Positions 22,850-38,668 of a DNA stretch of 64,000 bases are shown here, piece after piece (within the stretch, counting starts at the first letter, position 1; each line of letters opens with the position of its first letter). The DNA is from Entrophospora sp. SA101 (lineage: Eukaryota > Glomeromycota > Glomeromycetes > Entrophosporales > Entrophosporaceae), in contig CAUDNR010003201.1 in NCBI GenBank assembly GCA_958430865.1, positions 6,711 to 70,710 of the forward strand. The letters run 5' to 3'. A program made the translations under genes and the position numbers. The notes under the pieces were generated by a model. It was not told where the DNA came from and searched no databases. It was given only the letters and a program-made list of their open reading frames with translations.

Positions 22850-23202
22850 TCTACAAGAAATCGAGCTTTTACATATGACTTCCATGACTTTAAAGTAAAG
22901 TAAGTTTCTTGGTTGCAAAACCAAGGAATAGAAATTACTTGGACAAAACTGATGACTATGCTTTTGATGAGTATTATCAATGAGTATTTGTTTGTTTGAA
23001 AGTAGACATTCTGCTTTTATTTGATATATAGACGCGTAACCAAAATATGCATGAGATTTGGAAATTTTACACATGAGGGTTCTAAAAATAGATTTTGAAA
23101 CTACATTTGACCATCTCAAAATTTATCTTCCTTTTTTTTTAAAAAAAAAAAAAAGAATATTTTTTATTAACATTCGCATAATATTAATTAAAAAAAAATA
23201 AA
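22850..23202. other. Spacer upstream of MCM2
   Basis: AT-rich DNA. The minus-strand open frame at 22829-23119 looks like a shadow of decayed transposon sequence and is not called. Confidence 0.4.
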
Positions 23203-26936
<3,734 letters not shown>

Positions 26937-27144
26937 ATCAAAATTATATATGGTCTCGCCTCATGTTATTTTTGCTAAAAATTAAATAAATAAAAATCTA
27001 TTTCTTTTACTTCATCAATTTAATATGGATTCTTCATAAAATATTAAACGAGCATATGCAATGTGCATGTCATGAATCAAAAGCAAAGGATAAAGAAAAA
27101 AAAAGATTGTTAATATAATGACTAACCTATTACATTTTACAAGA

Positions 27145-27375
27145 CTATAGAACAATAACTCTGACCCTTGTAGATACAGTACAATGTGCTACTGGGATGA
27201 TCATACTGGGTATCCACCAACTTATGAACTTATAACTCTGGTGTTCAACTAGTTCTTTGAAAATTTGTTGGCCGCACTCCTCCATTATGGTATAAATATT
27301 TCTAACTGCATTCACGTCCCGGTTCCAAACTCTGCAACGTATAGATTGGCTGAGGATTTCCAAACCAATCTTCAT
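27145..27375 (-). pseudogene. Possible Fanzor/TnpB-like C-terminal remnant
   Basis: A 76-codon open frame contains SIRCRVWNRDVNAVRNIYTI. The WNRDVNA.RNI block matches the last RuvC motif of TnpB and its eukaryotic relatives, the Fanzor nucleases ('..C...NRD.NAA.NI'), where the Asp is catalytic. The preceding CxxC zinc ribbon is mostly absent (only one Cys before WNRD) and nothing upstream reads as the rest of the nuclease. It sits in the 560 bp between MCM2 and CRIPT. Most likely a truncated insertion. The short motif makes the family call tentative. Confidence 0.4.
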
Positions 27376-27498
27376 ATCTAGAACAGAACTGTTGGGAAAA
27401 AATAAAAACGTAAATAATCATTTTACAAATTTAGAAATTTTAGTAACTATCTCCAGACATAATTCAAAAAATCGTTGTAAATTAATAAAATAATTATA

Positions 27499-28171
27499 AT
27501 GGTTTGTTCAAAGTGTATGATATTTTTTTTATTAAGATTATTTTTTTTTTAAAACATGCATAAAAAACATCAAAATAATGGTTATTGATTTTTTTCTTTT
27601 TTTGATTAGGCGAAAAGAAATTAGCGAAAGTTATTTGTCCTGATAAATGGAAAGAGGGCTCAAGAAATGTTAATGGTATGTTGATCTAACAATAATAACA
27701 AGAAGTTAATAAAATGTTTTTGAATTAAACTTATATATTTTATTATTATTTATTATAACCGTAGTTGGAACAGATAGAAAATTAAATGAAAATAAATTAT
27801 TATCTAAACCAGGGAAAAATAGGTTGGTTACATTACTAACTAGTTATTGATGGATTGCTAGTTGATTGCCCATTAGTTATATTTCTTTAATACGTTAATA
27901 AAAACTTTAATTGTGCCCATCAGGTTTAAACCATATGAAAATAAATGTAAAGTTTGCAAGTCAAGGGTACATCAAGAGCATGCACATTATTGTCAAGGTA
28001 AATAAATAACAAGATCAATAATATAAATCAATATTAAGCAATAAGATTCTTTATTAACATTGGTTTTTTTTTAAAAAAAATGTTATAGGATGTGCTTATA
28101 AACAAGGAATATGTGCAATGTGTGGTAAACAAATTCTTGATACGTCAATGTATAAACAAAGTGCTAAATAA
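27499..28171 (+). CDS. CRIPT: CRIPT zinc-binding protein
   Basis: Five exons: 27499-27514, 27610-27675, 27765-27822, 27924-27997, 28089-28171, all GT...AG, giving 98 residues (human CRIPT is 101). The protein starts MVCSKCEKKLAKVICPDKWK and carries RKLNENKLLSK, then CKVCKSRVHQEHAHYCQGCA and YKQGICAMCGKQILDT. All the CxxC pairs of the family are present. CRIPT was named as a PDZ-binding protein in animals and is also a component of the minor (U12) spliceosome; the latter role is the more likely one in a fungus. The animal PDZ-ligand end (QTSV) is replaced by QSAK, which fits loss of the synaptic role. Same strand as MCM2. Confidence 0.95.
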
Positions 28172-28430
28172 TAAATGATGATTAAATAAAAAATTGAAAT
28201 CAATACGCTCATTTATTAGTTGATGAAAAGATTTTGTTGGTTTGGTATTACATTTATTATTTTTATTATTTAAATCCTTTTTAAAAAAAAACTAATTAAA
28301 TATTTAATCAATGTCATGTATTAGGTAGGGATTATATCAATATAATTAGAAACAATAAATTATTTAATAATTTTAATAAGCAGATTAATAAACATGATAA
28401 GTGGATATGCAAATTAGCAAATTTCTTCTT
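28172..28430. other. 3' flank of CRIPT
   Basis: AT-rich; nothing recognised. Confidence 0.5.
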
Positions 28431-29130
28431 TCATAATAATCGCATTAACTCCTTCTTGGACCATTTTAAGACACCTTCTTAAACCATCTTTACTTAAAAA
28501 ACAAAAACAAAAATCATAATTATATATTCAAAGCATTGGGAAAAAAGGGAATGTTAAACCTGTAATAATAATTTCCTTCTTTTAATAATTTATTTGAGGA
28601 TGATTTTCTTTATTAGCAGCAGTCAATTCTTTTAACTTTAATATGATTTTTTTCCCTTTTCAATAAAAAAATAATTTTCATTAAATTTACTCTTCAGTTG
28701 TCTTTTGTATAACTTCATCTGGTAAAATCAACCAATTTTAATTGAGAAAACAAATTAATCAATTAATAGAATAAATGGAAATGAGAACCATAATCATTCC
28801 TTTCATCCTTGATTTTATGTAAATATCTTGTTCCAAATTTTTCATTGACAATCTATCAATTTTGCATATCTACAATTAATCATATAATAATAAATATTAA
28901 ATGTAAATCAATACATTTGGATAAATAGTTGGACTTCATGAAAATGTGTTGCAAGGAATATGGATGTTAAATATATATCATTTTATTGTTATTATTAAAT
29001 TCATTTATAAATCTACCATAGTCTCACATATAACATATATATACCTAATCCATCATGTGTAATGTTCCTATTTAAAACATTAATTTAATAATTTACTACA
29101 AGCTTGCTAAATTTTGAATAAATTGTATAT
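28430..29130 (-). pseudogene. MutS-homologue-like relic
   Basis: On the minus strand, pieces resemble the end of an MSH protein in the right order: THDGLGIYM (about 29060, compare 'T.DGLG' in the ATPase domain), IFLATHFHEVQLF (about 28962-28925, the conserved 'LFATHFHEL' block), LPDEVIQKTTEE (about 28715), KLKELTAANKENHPQIN (about 28620-28570) and DGLRRCLKMVQEGVNAIIMK (about 28490-28435). Stops separate them and the introns are not clean. The ATHFHEV block is the main evidence. Whether it derived from MSH2, MSH4 or MSH5 cannot be told. Could be a decayed duplicate. Confidence 0.4.
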
Positions 29131-29508
29131 TGGATCTAATAGATAAAAATTCAATTACTATATTACGATGATGATATTAACCTACCAATTCAAAGTCATA
29201 AAAGTTGATAAATAATATCTGGTTGGCACACTAATTGAGATTTCAAATGGGTCTCATTGTTATAATACTATTTAATATTATTCTTTATATCAAAATTTAT
29301 TATTATTATATAATATGTGACTTGATAAATTATTGTTTATATTTTTCAATCATTTCAGGTGTATCATCAACCATTTCTTTATATGTTTATTATGCTATAA
29401 ATAATAAATATTATTTTATAAAAATAGTTAGAGACATTGATCAATCAATTATCAATTTATGTGTGTGTGGTTCAACTTACCAACATCCAACAGTCCATTG
29501 TATTATAT

Positions 29509-30647
29509 GGGACATGCTGCAACAAAAACCAGACAAAGTGAACATTGGTATTACCAAGAATTTCAGGTTCAAAATTTATAATGCAATTATTATTATTATG
29601 GTTTAACAATTTTGTAACCTTCCATCTGTTATCTTTTTTTTAAAGTAGTATATAGAATTACTCCTAGATAAAAATAATTAATATGAAACTCATTTATATC
29701 AGATCTACCATGGAGACCAAGAATTTTGAAGAAAGAACAAGGAGAAGATTCAAAATAAATGATACTTGGACACTTTAAGCTTATCTAAGTAAAGAAAGGA
29801 TCACCTATGAAATTTACCAAGAAGAAAGAACATTAACACAGAACCCAGAGGTGTATAAATTTTGGTGTGTAAGAAAAAATTACCATGTATGATGTTACAC
29901 CCGCACATTCCGCACATTGAATTTTGTACTCGGAAAGAAAAGAGAAATAAATAAATTGCTGTCTAATTTTAGAATAATATAATGAATATATTATCTATGT
30001 AATCATGAATGGAGTAAAATAAACTGCAAGTCCATTGGCACCTGAATGTAAATATATTAAAGAAGAGATCAAAAAAAAAGATATACAGTATGTACATTGT
30101 TGCAGAAAGGGATGGCGTAAGTGAATCCAACATATAAAGCGAATACACAATCGCTAATTTTTGGGATAAAGATGAGATATTATTAAAAGAACATTCAGGA
30201 ATTACATAGATTATTCAATTTTAAAGGCTTTTGTGATTTTGTGGTATCCAGAAGTATTGATTTTAATGCAATTCCTGAAAATTTCACCTCCATCAAATAT
30301 GTAAAAAATCATTATTTTTTAAAAATTTTATCAAGTAAAAATAAAAATTAAAGATCAAGAATATTGGTTCGAGATTTATAGGAGTTTCAAACAGTTTAGG
30401 AATTCAGGCTCATTTTCTAAACCAGTTTATAATGGTTTTAATTTCGAATAATTCTAATGAGTCTCAGAAGGCAACTTCAATTCTTGGGTTGTTGAAAATT
30501 CAGTGTGGGAGTGCGGGGTGTAACATTACACGCCAATCAAATTTTTAATTTTTGGAGATAGTTTCTAAATTTGTACCAGTCACACAACGAAATTTCACAT
30601 TACATTGTACAATGTTCACTTTGTCTCATTTTGTTGCAGTATGCCCC
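29509..30647. mobile_element. 1.14-kb DNA element with about 38-bp terminal inverted repeats
   Basis: The left end GGGACATGCTGCAACAAAAA (continuing CCAGACAAAGTGAACATTG) and the reverse of the right end, GGGGCATACTGCAACAAAAT (continuing GAGACAAAGTGAACATTG), agree over about 38 bp with a few differences. The interior carries a broken frame MKLIYIRSTMETKNF... also seen at 1-176. A nested inverted pair (ATGTTACACCCGCAC at about 29892 and GTGCGGGGTGTAACAT at 30511) may be another insertion inside it. Flanks are AT dinucleotide rich so the target duplication cannot be defined. Non-autonomous or decayed copy. Confidence 0.75.
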
Positions 30648-30801
30648 ATATATATGAGTATATTTATAATAGGAAAAGGAAAAGAAAAGATGGAAATAAA
30701 AAGAAAATAAGTTCAATAATCACTTAAGAGCATAACAATGTTGATTTTGAATACCAAGTGTACTTTTTGATAATTACATCTTCATTTATAACTTAATTAA
30801 C

Positions 30802-30978
30802 GATCCGTCTATGAATGAAAGAACCGGCTGCGGAAACACTAATTTTTGCATCCAAGAGAAAAATATTTGAGGTTTTTCCCCATCCGTTGCACACATAAAA
30901 AAGTTACGTATAACTTTTCATGCAAAGGTGGTCTCTCTGATTACTATATATGATCATCTTATTCATAGATGACGGATC
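30802..30978. mobile_element. 177-bp miniature element
   Basis: GATCCGTCTATGAATGAA at 30802 and TTCATAGATGACGGATC ending at 30978 are inverted copies with a 2-bp insertion. Flanking TAATTAAC and ATCAATTA extend the partial symmetry. Likely MITE. Confidence 0.55.
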
Positions 30979-30979
30979 A

Positions 30980-32491
30980 TCAATTATGGATTATTCCTGA
31001 ATTTGTAATCCTGGGTCATTTCAAAAGGTAATTCTTTTTTTAAATTGTAAAGAATTTTGCATCTTTTAATAATTTAACCAATGTCTCAGTAGGACTCGGA
31101 TCATTATAATTGGGGCAATATCCGGTTGGGTATGGCAGAAAATTTTTTATTACAAGTCATATCCAAAGCAATTTTTATGTCATGAAATTATGGGGTAAAG
31201 CAAAAAATAGTCAAGGGTTAAAATTGTGTCCTTTTTCATTTTTAAGTAAACTTTCTAAGGACCCTGCTTATTACTAATACAAAAATTTTTTTTAATAAAA
31301 AATATATTTTTCAATGTCTTAATATGTGCAAAGCTTAATTTTTTTTTTTTGAAAGGAGAAGAGTGCTAGGGTAAAAAATTATTATGTTACCTCATTCAGG
31401 TCCCGAAATAAAAAATAAATCAGAACAATATAAAGATATTTATTTTTTATAATCATAAATACCTGATTGAATTGAGAAAAATGTCTCCTATTAAAAAAAC
31501 AATCAGTTATCATTATACATCTTAAAATCTCCCTTTATTTTTATTAATGACTCATTATTTATGTTTAGAATATATGATTTAATTGTTTCCAAGCAAATGA
31601 CGATATTTAAATATTTAAATGATTGAATAAATATATATATTTGAATAGAAAAGAAATACAAATAGCAATCAAGTGATTACAAACCGGTTAAAGGTTGGTA
31701 CCTATTGAATTATAACCTTAGTATGATCATCGTCATTTGTACAATCAAAACACTTGCATAATTATTATAATATAATGAATTAATTAATATTTTATTAATC
31801 ATTTCAGTAATATGCGCAGCAATTGAATCTAAATTAATATTGTTGATATTGATGTTATTTATAATTTTCATTTTTTTAATGATAATGTAGGTTTTCTCTG
31901 CTTCAACCAATTCTATGTTGTCAGAAAAGTATATATATTATTCACTTTTTAATTACTAATAATAATATTGTCAGTTTGTGTTGGGGCTAATTTGTCATTT
32001 AACTTTTGTTAGCTCAAATACAATAAAGGAGGTATAAGCCACAACAGAATTAAATTAAGAAAAGCCATCTGAATTTAATGTAAAAAACTTTTTTCTTGGC
32101 TTGAGAACAAAAGCTTCAACTTGATAAACCCATATCAAATCAACCTTTACCTTATTGCGAAAGGAAGGGGGTTAATAAAGTTTAATTCCAAAAAAAATTT
32201 ATAATCATCCGGAAAATTATAGAAATTTCCTTTTTTTTTTTCCACGATATGCACCATATAAAAACTATTTATAAAAAACATTTATTTATATATTATACTA
32301 ATACATATATATTATATATGTATATGTTTTTATTATATGTATATAATTATTTATTATCTATAATAAAATTGAAAATATATTACAAATTAAAATAAATATA
32401 ACTAATATTAACTATATAATTATATTTATTTATAACAATAATTACACATTCGTCTTTAAATCTTCTATAATAATAATAATTGTGCCTCATC
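30980..32491. other. AT-rich spacer
   Basis: No gene recognised. The minus-strand frame at 31710-31910 is mostly I/N/L from AT-rich sequence and is not supported. 32270-32440 is almost pure A+T. Confidence 0.5.
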
Positions 32492-33106
32492 TCATATGTA
32501 ATCACTTCTTGATCTTCTTCCATTTCCTACTGTTGGTCTCCTCAACGTTGTCATAAAATAATCATCATTACTAACATAGTTGTGATTTGCAATTTTATTA
32601 TTATTATTATTATCAATGTCTCTTAATTTAGTAGATAATTTTACATGTTGTTTTGTATTATTTTTATGATGTGGATGATTAATTTTATATTTCTTTCCTG
32701 ATGTTTTACTAATGCCATTTACTCCAATACCAGCAGAGTTATTAATATGATGCAAATGATGTGAATGCGAACGTGAATGTTGACTATTTATATTATGATT
32801 CTTAATATTTACACAATTGTAATTATGTTGTTGTTGTTGATTATGTTCTAATAATAATTTCTTAATACTCCACCCGACAAAATCTAAAGCAACACCTCCG
32901 GAAAACTCAACTGCTAAAAATCCAAGCCTAATTGCTATTACAATAATTGCCAACGCTGAAGTTACTATTGCAATCGAAGAAAAGAAACCAAGCAGCGCAA
33001 ATGCTAAAGGTGCGAACATTAAAAGGATTGGAAGACTAATGTAATATGTGTTCATTTTATAAGTTTTGTTTGTAATGTTACGAGAAAAAATTTTTTTGTT
33101 CTTCAA
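32492..33106 (-). CDS. Small membrane protein with hydrophobic hairpin and polar tail
   Basis: A single-exon protein of 204 residues, or 187 if the second ATG (33053-33055, MNTYYISLPIL) is used, which places the hydrophobic segment at the very N-terminus. Two adjacent hydrophobic stretches (ISLPILLMFAPLAFALLGFF and IAIVTSALAIIVIAIRLGFL) are followed by an amphipathic segment (LDFVGWSIKKLLL), then a long low-complexity tail rich in Gln, Asn and His (EHNQQQQHNYN, HSHHLHH) and a basic C-terminus. The hairpin-like layout recalls ER or lipid-droplet proteins such as promethin, but no motif proves this. Reality is supported by length and by biased composition different from frame shadows. Confidence 0.65.
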   Translation of the reverse strand: MKNKKIFSRNITNKTYKMNTYYISLPILLMFAPLAFALLGFFSSIAIVTSALAIIVIAIRLGFLAVEFSGGVALDFVGWSIKKLLLEHNQQQQHNYNCVNIKNHNINSQHSRSHSHHLHHINNSAGIGVNGISKTSGKKYKINHPHHKNNTKQHVKLSTKLRDIDNNNNNKIANHNYVSNDDYFMTTLRRPTVGNGRRSRSDYI

Positions 33107-36100
33107 GACGAAAAATTGAAAAAAAAATTTTATTTGGTTTTTATATTTAGTTAGTCGAAAAAAAAATTTTTTATTTTTTTTTTCGTTGGGGAAGTGGGGG
33201 GATAAATATAAAAAAGTTTTTTTACAATACGTATATATCGGAAATTTTTGTTTTGGTTTTGTGCTTAAGAATAAGATGAAAAAGGAAAATCAAAAAAAAA
33301 AATTTTTTCAGAGGAGTGTTTATTTATATAAATAAAAAAAGAAGAAATTGTGATTAATCATGTGGCTTTTTTTATTTTATTAAATTTGACACAACCAGCT
33401 TTTTGTTAAAATTAAAAACATCAACCAAATCAAGGTTTTTTTTTGTATGTATGAATAAAAATTATGTGGCATGTGACCTTTTGTGACATCACTATAAATT
33501 ACATATATTAGTAATCTATCAACTCAATTGGTTTTTTTTATTGGTATTGTTATTTTTATAATAGCATCACATATTTCATTGGTCGAGCTTGTTTTGTTAT
33601 ATAAGTAAGTTCTTTTGGTTACTCTCTTATTAATATTTTTTATTAATTGATGATAAATAAAAATTTACTAATTTAGGTCAGCTGAACCCTTTTAATCTTC
33701 CACATTTTAGCAAGTACATAAATAGCTAGTTATCATTATAGATTAAAAAATTTATCTTATCTTTTATCATTCTAGTATCATTATTCCATTATTCATCAAT
33801 CACATCATCATCATCAATGTATATGACATCAATGTTACGCACATATATGGAAGTTGGGCTGAAATTATTATATATATTCATTCACGTTTTTCATATTTCA
33901 TATTTTATACTATTAGTAAGGTTTCTTCTATATTATGCCAGATCTACCAAAAATCTTGTCATAAATGGAAATCAGAGAATAAAAAATCAGCCCACATTGA
34001 TGTTTGCCCAACATCTACGTACTACAACAAAGATTCCATATTTTTTAGTAATTAGCTGCACTGATTTACCAAAAATACGAGATCGTCATACTGAACTTCT
34101 TTCTCCAAATCAGTTGGCATTCGGAATATCATAAATTTACTTGGAGGGTAAGTTGCAATTGGTGATATTTTATCTCCCCTTAAAGGCTCGGCGCTGTATC
34201 CATGACCCATGATCGTTCACGGAATGTTTGTGGGAGGAGCTTGGCGTTATGGTCATTAATGTCATGGCAGTCTCCGAGACAAGTTTATAGGTTAAAAAAA
34301 GACTGAGCGGTTGCTACATAGGAGATGGTCGATAATTTAGATCCTCAGATTCTATTAATTTATTGAATCAAAAAGGAAAATACAATTAGCATATTTGCAG
34401 TTGGCAATTGTATCCTGAGATCCCATTAAAATTATTTAATTTATTTACTCGGAAAACATACAATAATATACAAATTAGTACATCAATCATGTTTGTTTAT
34501 GCATATTGAAAGACCCGCATTTTTACTTGATGTGAAAAACAATATATAGAACGAGGTTGGGACGGAACATCGTGCCAATTAACCAAGATAATGGCTCAAA
34601 TAATTTCCTGATTTTTCTCCTATATAAAAAATATAATTACGGCGGATGAATTTTTGTTTCTAGAAATGACTTATTTCTCAATTGGAGATATAATTTTACT
34701 ATTAATATATTTATTGACTGATTTTCTGTAATATATAATCGAATAAACCTTATATTTTTCTGATAACCTCCTAATTATTTCTGAAAACGGCATCATACAA
34801 ACTGCAAAAGGTTTTATTGGTTTGTGCGAGAATTTAAGCGGACTGCATGGATGTTGTTGAGAAACAATTGATAATTGAAGAACCATAAAAGCAATTCCAG
34901 CGAGGATGAAATTTTGACATCGATTCTTTCACCATAATGGTCGCACTGATTTTTTTATATCTATTGGATGGTTTTTTAGAACTTCGATTAAGAGTATTTA
35001 AAATTTATATTACCACGTCAGATGATACATGTATATATTATTTGTTTATAAACAATTTTCATTTTTGTGGTACTTTCTTATGATACGCTCCGTATATATT
35101 CCAGGGTGGTTGGTGGTTCGGCAGCTTCCATATGCCAGACTTTTGGTCATATGAGCGCCGAATTCTCTTGTTTAAGGAGAGAATACATTGTTCCAAAAGT
35201 ATCAAAATGTAGTTAATAAGTTTTAAAACGGGATACAACATTGACTAAAATCATTCACATGACTTCAAAATTTATTTTTAGTGTGTACCTATCATATGAT
35301 CTGTATGACCGAAAAAATTTTTTTTTGAAGTTTTGATTTTATTGGTATTCAGATTATTTATTGTTTACACTGTTATCAAAGTTTAGAAGGAAAGAATGTA
35401 TGTGAAATGGAAACGGTGATAGAAAATCACATATAGATACCTATATTGGGAGAATTTTGGACTCTCGAGTGAAGGTGAAAGTAAAGTGAAAGAGTCAGTT
35501 ACGAAATTCAAATTATTATCATATCTCCTCCACATAAAAATCCTGTCGTAGCTTTGGTTCCAACATATGGAAATGTTTTTATATATTAATATGGAAGTGT
35601 GACCGTACTACTTACTATTTATTATTATTTTTATTGTGGTAAATAAATACAAAGCAACACAGAAAAACAAAATGTCAATGAAATTGCCCTCTGCTTCCAA
35701 ACGATGTAGTTATCACTGTTATCACTGTTATATAAAAAAAAGAATATTCTACGCACAGTATAAATAATTTAATTAAAAAAACCAAATCGGATTATCTAAA
35801 TATAAGTGGCTAATAATATCCATTAATCGGATTAATTCTTCATTTTCATTGAATATTCATTATGTGGATAATTTTTATTGATTGATTAATATAATAAATA
35901 AGCATTCCAAATATAGAGCGTGAGAAGCCTTTTGCTTTGTTATTATAAATATTAATTCAACATACTAAACTTTTTAATAGCAACTATATACATAATAATA
36001 ATGAATGAATAATTATTTTCTCTTTGTTGTTGTTTATTATAAAATTTTTTCTATTGATGAATTGTGGTACGAAATTAAAAAAATTTTATTATTATTATTA

Positions 36101-38668
36101 CATTAGTATTAGTATTAGAGAGGCATTCACGGGTCACCATAATTGAATGAATACCCAACCCGAATCCACATAAATTCATAATTTGCGAATTCTATCTGCC
36201 ATTAAGAAATTATAAAAATTTCAACCCGAGCCTGACTTGTACGCAAAAAATTTCAATACAAACATGTAAAAATCTTTTATGTTGAATAGAAATTACAAGA
36301 AAAAATTTTTTATTGCCTCGTTAACTTTGTAAGAGTCACTTTCTTTGTTAAGAAAGGCGAGATATTTCTTTGATTACTTGTCGAGCTGCAAACATAATGT
36401 ATTAAATTAAAAGTCCCTTCTTTTGGATTATATTTATATAAATACTGACAATAACATAACCACAAGACTTATCATCAAACATCACTTTCCACCAATTTTA
36501 TCGTTACATAATTTGGCTAGTGTGCAATATATTTGGCATTAATGAGTTATTGATTCGAAAAGTGCGTGTGCATACATATTTATAACCATCAAAGAATTTG
36601 TAAAATATATATTTTTTAGTCATTGTAAATTATAACTCGTAACGCCCGTAGTCATTTCACGTCAATATTAACATTAAGCATGTCCTACTGCCGTTCCACA
36701 CGTTCAAATATCAAAAATTCTTGTAATTCATTCAAAAATGTAAAAGAATTGTGATTCGTGTATATATAATCAAAAGTTTTTCTTCAGACGAAATATTTTC
36801 TGTGATGCGCTGGTGAATTATATCTTTTTACAGCATATAAAGACTTAACAAATATTCAAAAATGCCTTGCATGCTTATGTATTTGATTTTTCCGGTTCTT
36901 TAAAGGTGTAATCGCAGCTATTCCGTGTGTATGCTTTCGCTGCTCCCTGGAAACACTCAATGAAGTTAAGTTTACAACGAAACTTGGGAAAAAAACTTCA
37001 TGACCAAGGGCGCTGGAAAGCAAAACCTGGTTGTAAAGACAGAATACGTATAGCACAACAATATCTACGATTTTGAATTTGGCCAAATTTAAAAACGGTT
37101 TTCGTAACTATATTTGATGAGGATTTTTGGACCAAATTCCTTGTGAACATAATTAATTCTAATACTAAATACAAGAAATAGTTTTTTTGAAAAATCACTC
37201 TTCCACTGTATTAAAGTTAGAGAGACTTAATTTGTCAATTAAATTTTTAAATATAGAGTCTTATACTTTAAAGGTACGGGAAACCTCTAGACTGCGTGCA
37301 CCACCACCATATTAATAAACTAAGTAAAATTCTAAAACAAATTTTGGCAGAATTATAATTAATTTCAAAATTTATTATTATTATATATGGAATTAATGGA
37401 CCAATGATCAAAAATAAGTCTATTTCATCAAAAACACCTAATGAAATACACATGATGCATGTAGAAGTAGTGGGAAGAAAATTTCCAAAATAAAAATTAA
37501 TAGCAAGAAAGTTTGACAGCGGTAACGATAAATAAAGGACCTTCATCATCAATTATTGGCGGCTGTAACGGTAATAAGGGACTATCAATACCACGAATGC
37601 TTACTTTACAAGCGTTGCACCTTCTCCATAGATACAATGAAGAAGAGACAAAAAAAATTTTTTTTTCTTATACTGAAGTAACATAAATAATTTCACTTAA
37701 CCAGACAATAATAGGAACCGACCAATGTGAAGTATTTGTTATCATGATCATATCATGATTTAAATCACAAAATATTTGGTTGTCTCAAGGGTATACTTGG
37801 GACAAAATAACAATTTCAGGATATGGTAACGACAACAACATCTGGAAAAAGTTAACCCGATCACAAATGTTAGGAATAGCAAGAAAATTCAGGTGATGAA
37901 ATTGATCATAGTTTTGTAAGTATATTTCCAAGTTTAAGAATGAGCTCGGGTAACAACATGGCACAAAGAGTTTGTGAATTAAGTCGGAACCCTCATTAAC
38001 AATTCAATCAATGTGCTGACATCTATTAGAAAGAGAAGCTGCACTTGGGCTTAATTTGATCGATCGCCTAGCTGTATGTGTTAGTGTGATTATCAAGTTA
38101 CAATAAAATTACCATAGACAATCAGATTGAGTAATTGATGTCACTAATGCAAAGAAAATCGACATCTGTCAATATGGTGAGAGGTCTTAGCTAGTACAAG
38201 TTTGGATGTTTATGCAGATAGTTTCTAAATTTGTCGAGTTAAAACTTCACTAACTATATTATTAATATCAAATTAATATCGGCATTTAGTTTTTGATAGA
38301 AGGTCTTATTGGTTAAGATAAAATCGTCACGTCCGATACCAAATGCATTACACTCATTATTTTTTTTTAGATTTTTGATTTTATTGATAGAACTTCTTTT
38401 AAACAATAAATAATTCTTGATTATATATGTAATTATTTATATATACAAAGATAAATAAAAATGATGATAGTAAAAGTAAATAATTATGTATGTGAATGAA
38501 AAATGATTGATTGATATATTGATTGATTGATTGATATTATAATTAATAATATATAAAAAATTACATAACATATATATATATATATCATATAATCTCTTTA
38601 ATAACTAAATTAAAAAAATTAAAAAAAATCATCTAAATTATATTAAATTTGCGGTTTTTTAATGATAT
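33107..38668. other. Long gene desert
   Basis: About 5.5 kb. It holds short open frames (33817-34134 plus; 36856-37198 minus; 37268-37552 minus) without family motifs, conserved neighbours or intron signals, so none is called. A coding-like relic occurs at about 37790-37890 (WDKITISGYGNDNNIWKKLT), and there is a copy of the GATAGTTTCTAAATTTGT repeat at 38219. The patch 34170-34310 is richer in G+C. Mostly decayed repeats. Confidence 0.5.

Noticed and set aside
22829..23119. 96-residue minus-strand frame
   Set aside because: No motif, and overlaps decayed plus-strand transposon sequence.
31710..31910. 66-residue minus-strand frame
   Set aside because: Low-complexity I/N/L translation of AT-rich DNA.
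33817..34134. 105-residue plus-strand frame
   Set aside because: No family motif, no intron or neighbour support, and hydrophobicity comes from AT-rich codons.
36856..37552. Three overlapping minus-strand frames
   Set aside because: They overlap in different frames with no conserved motif; most likely noncoding.
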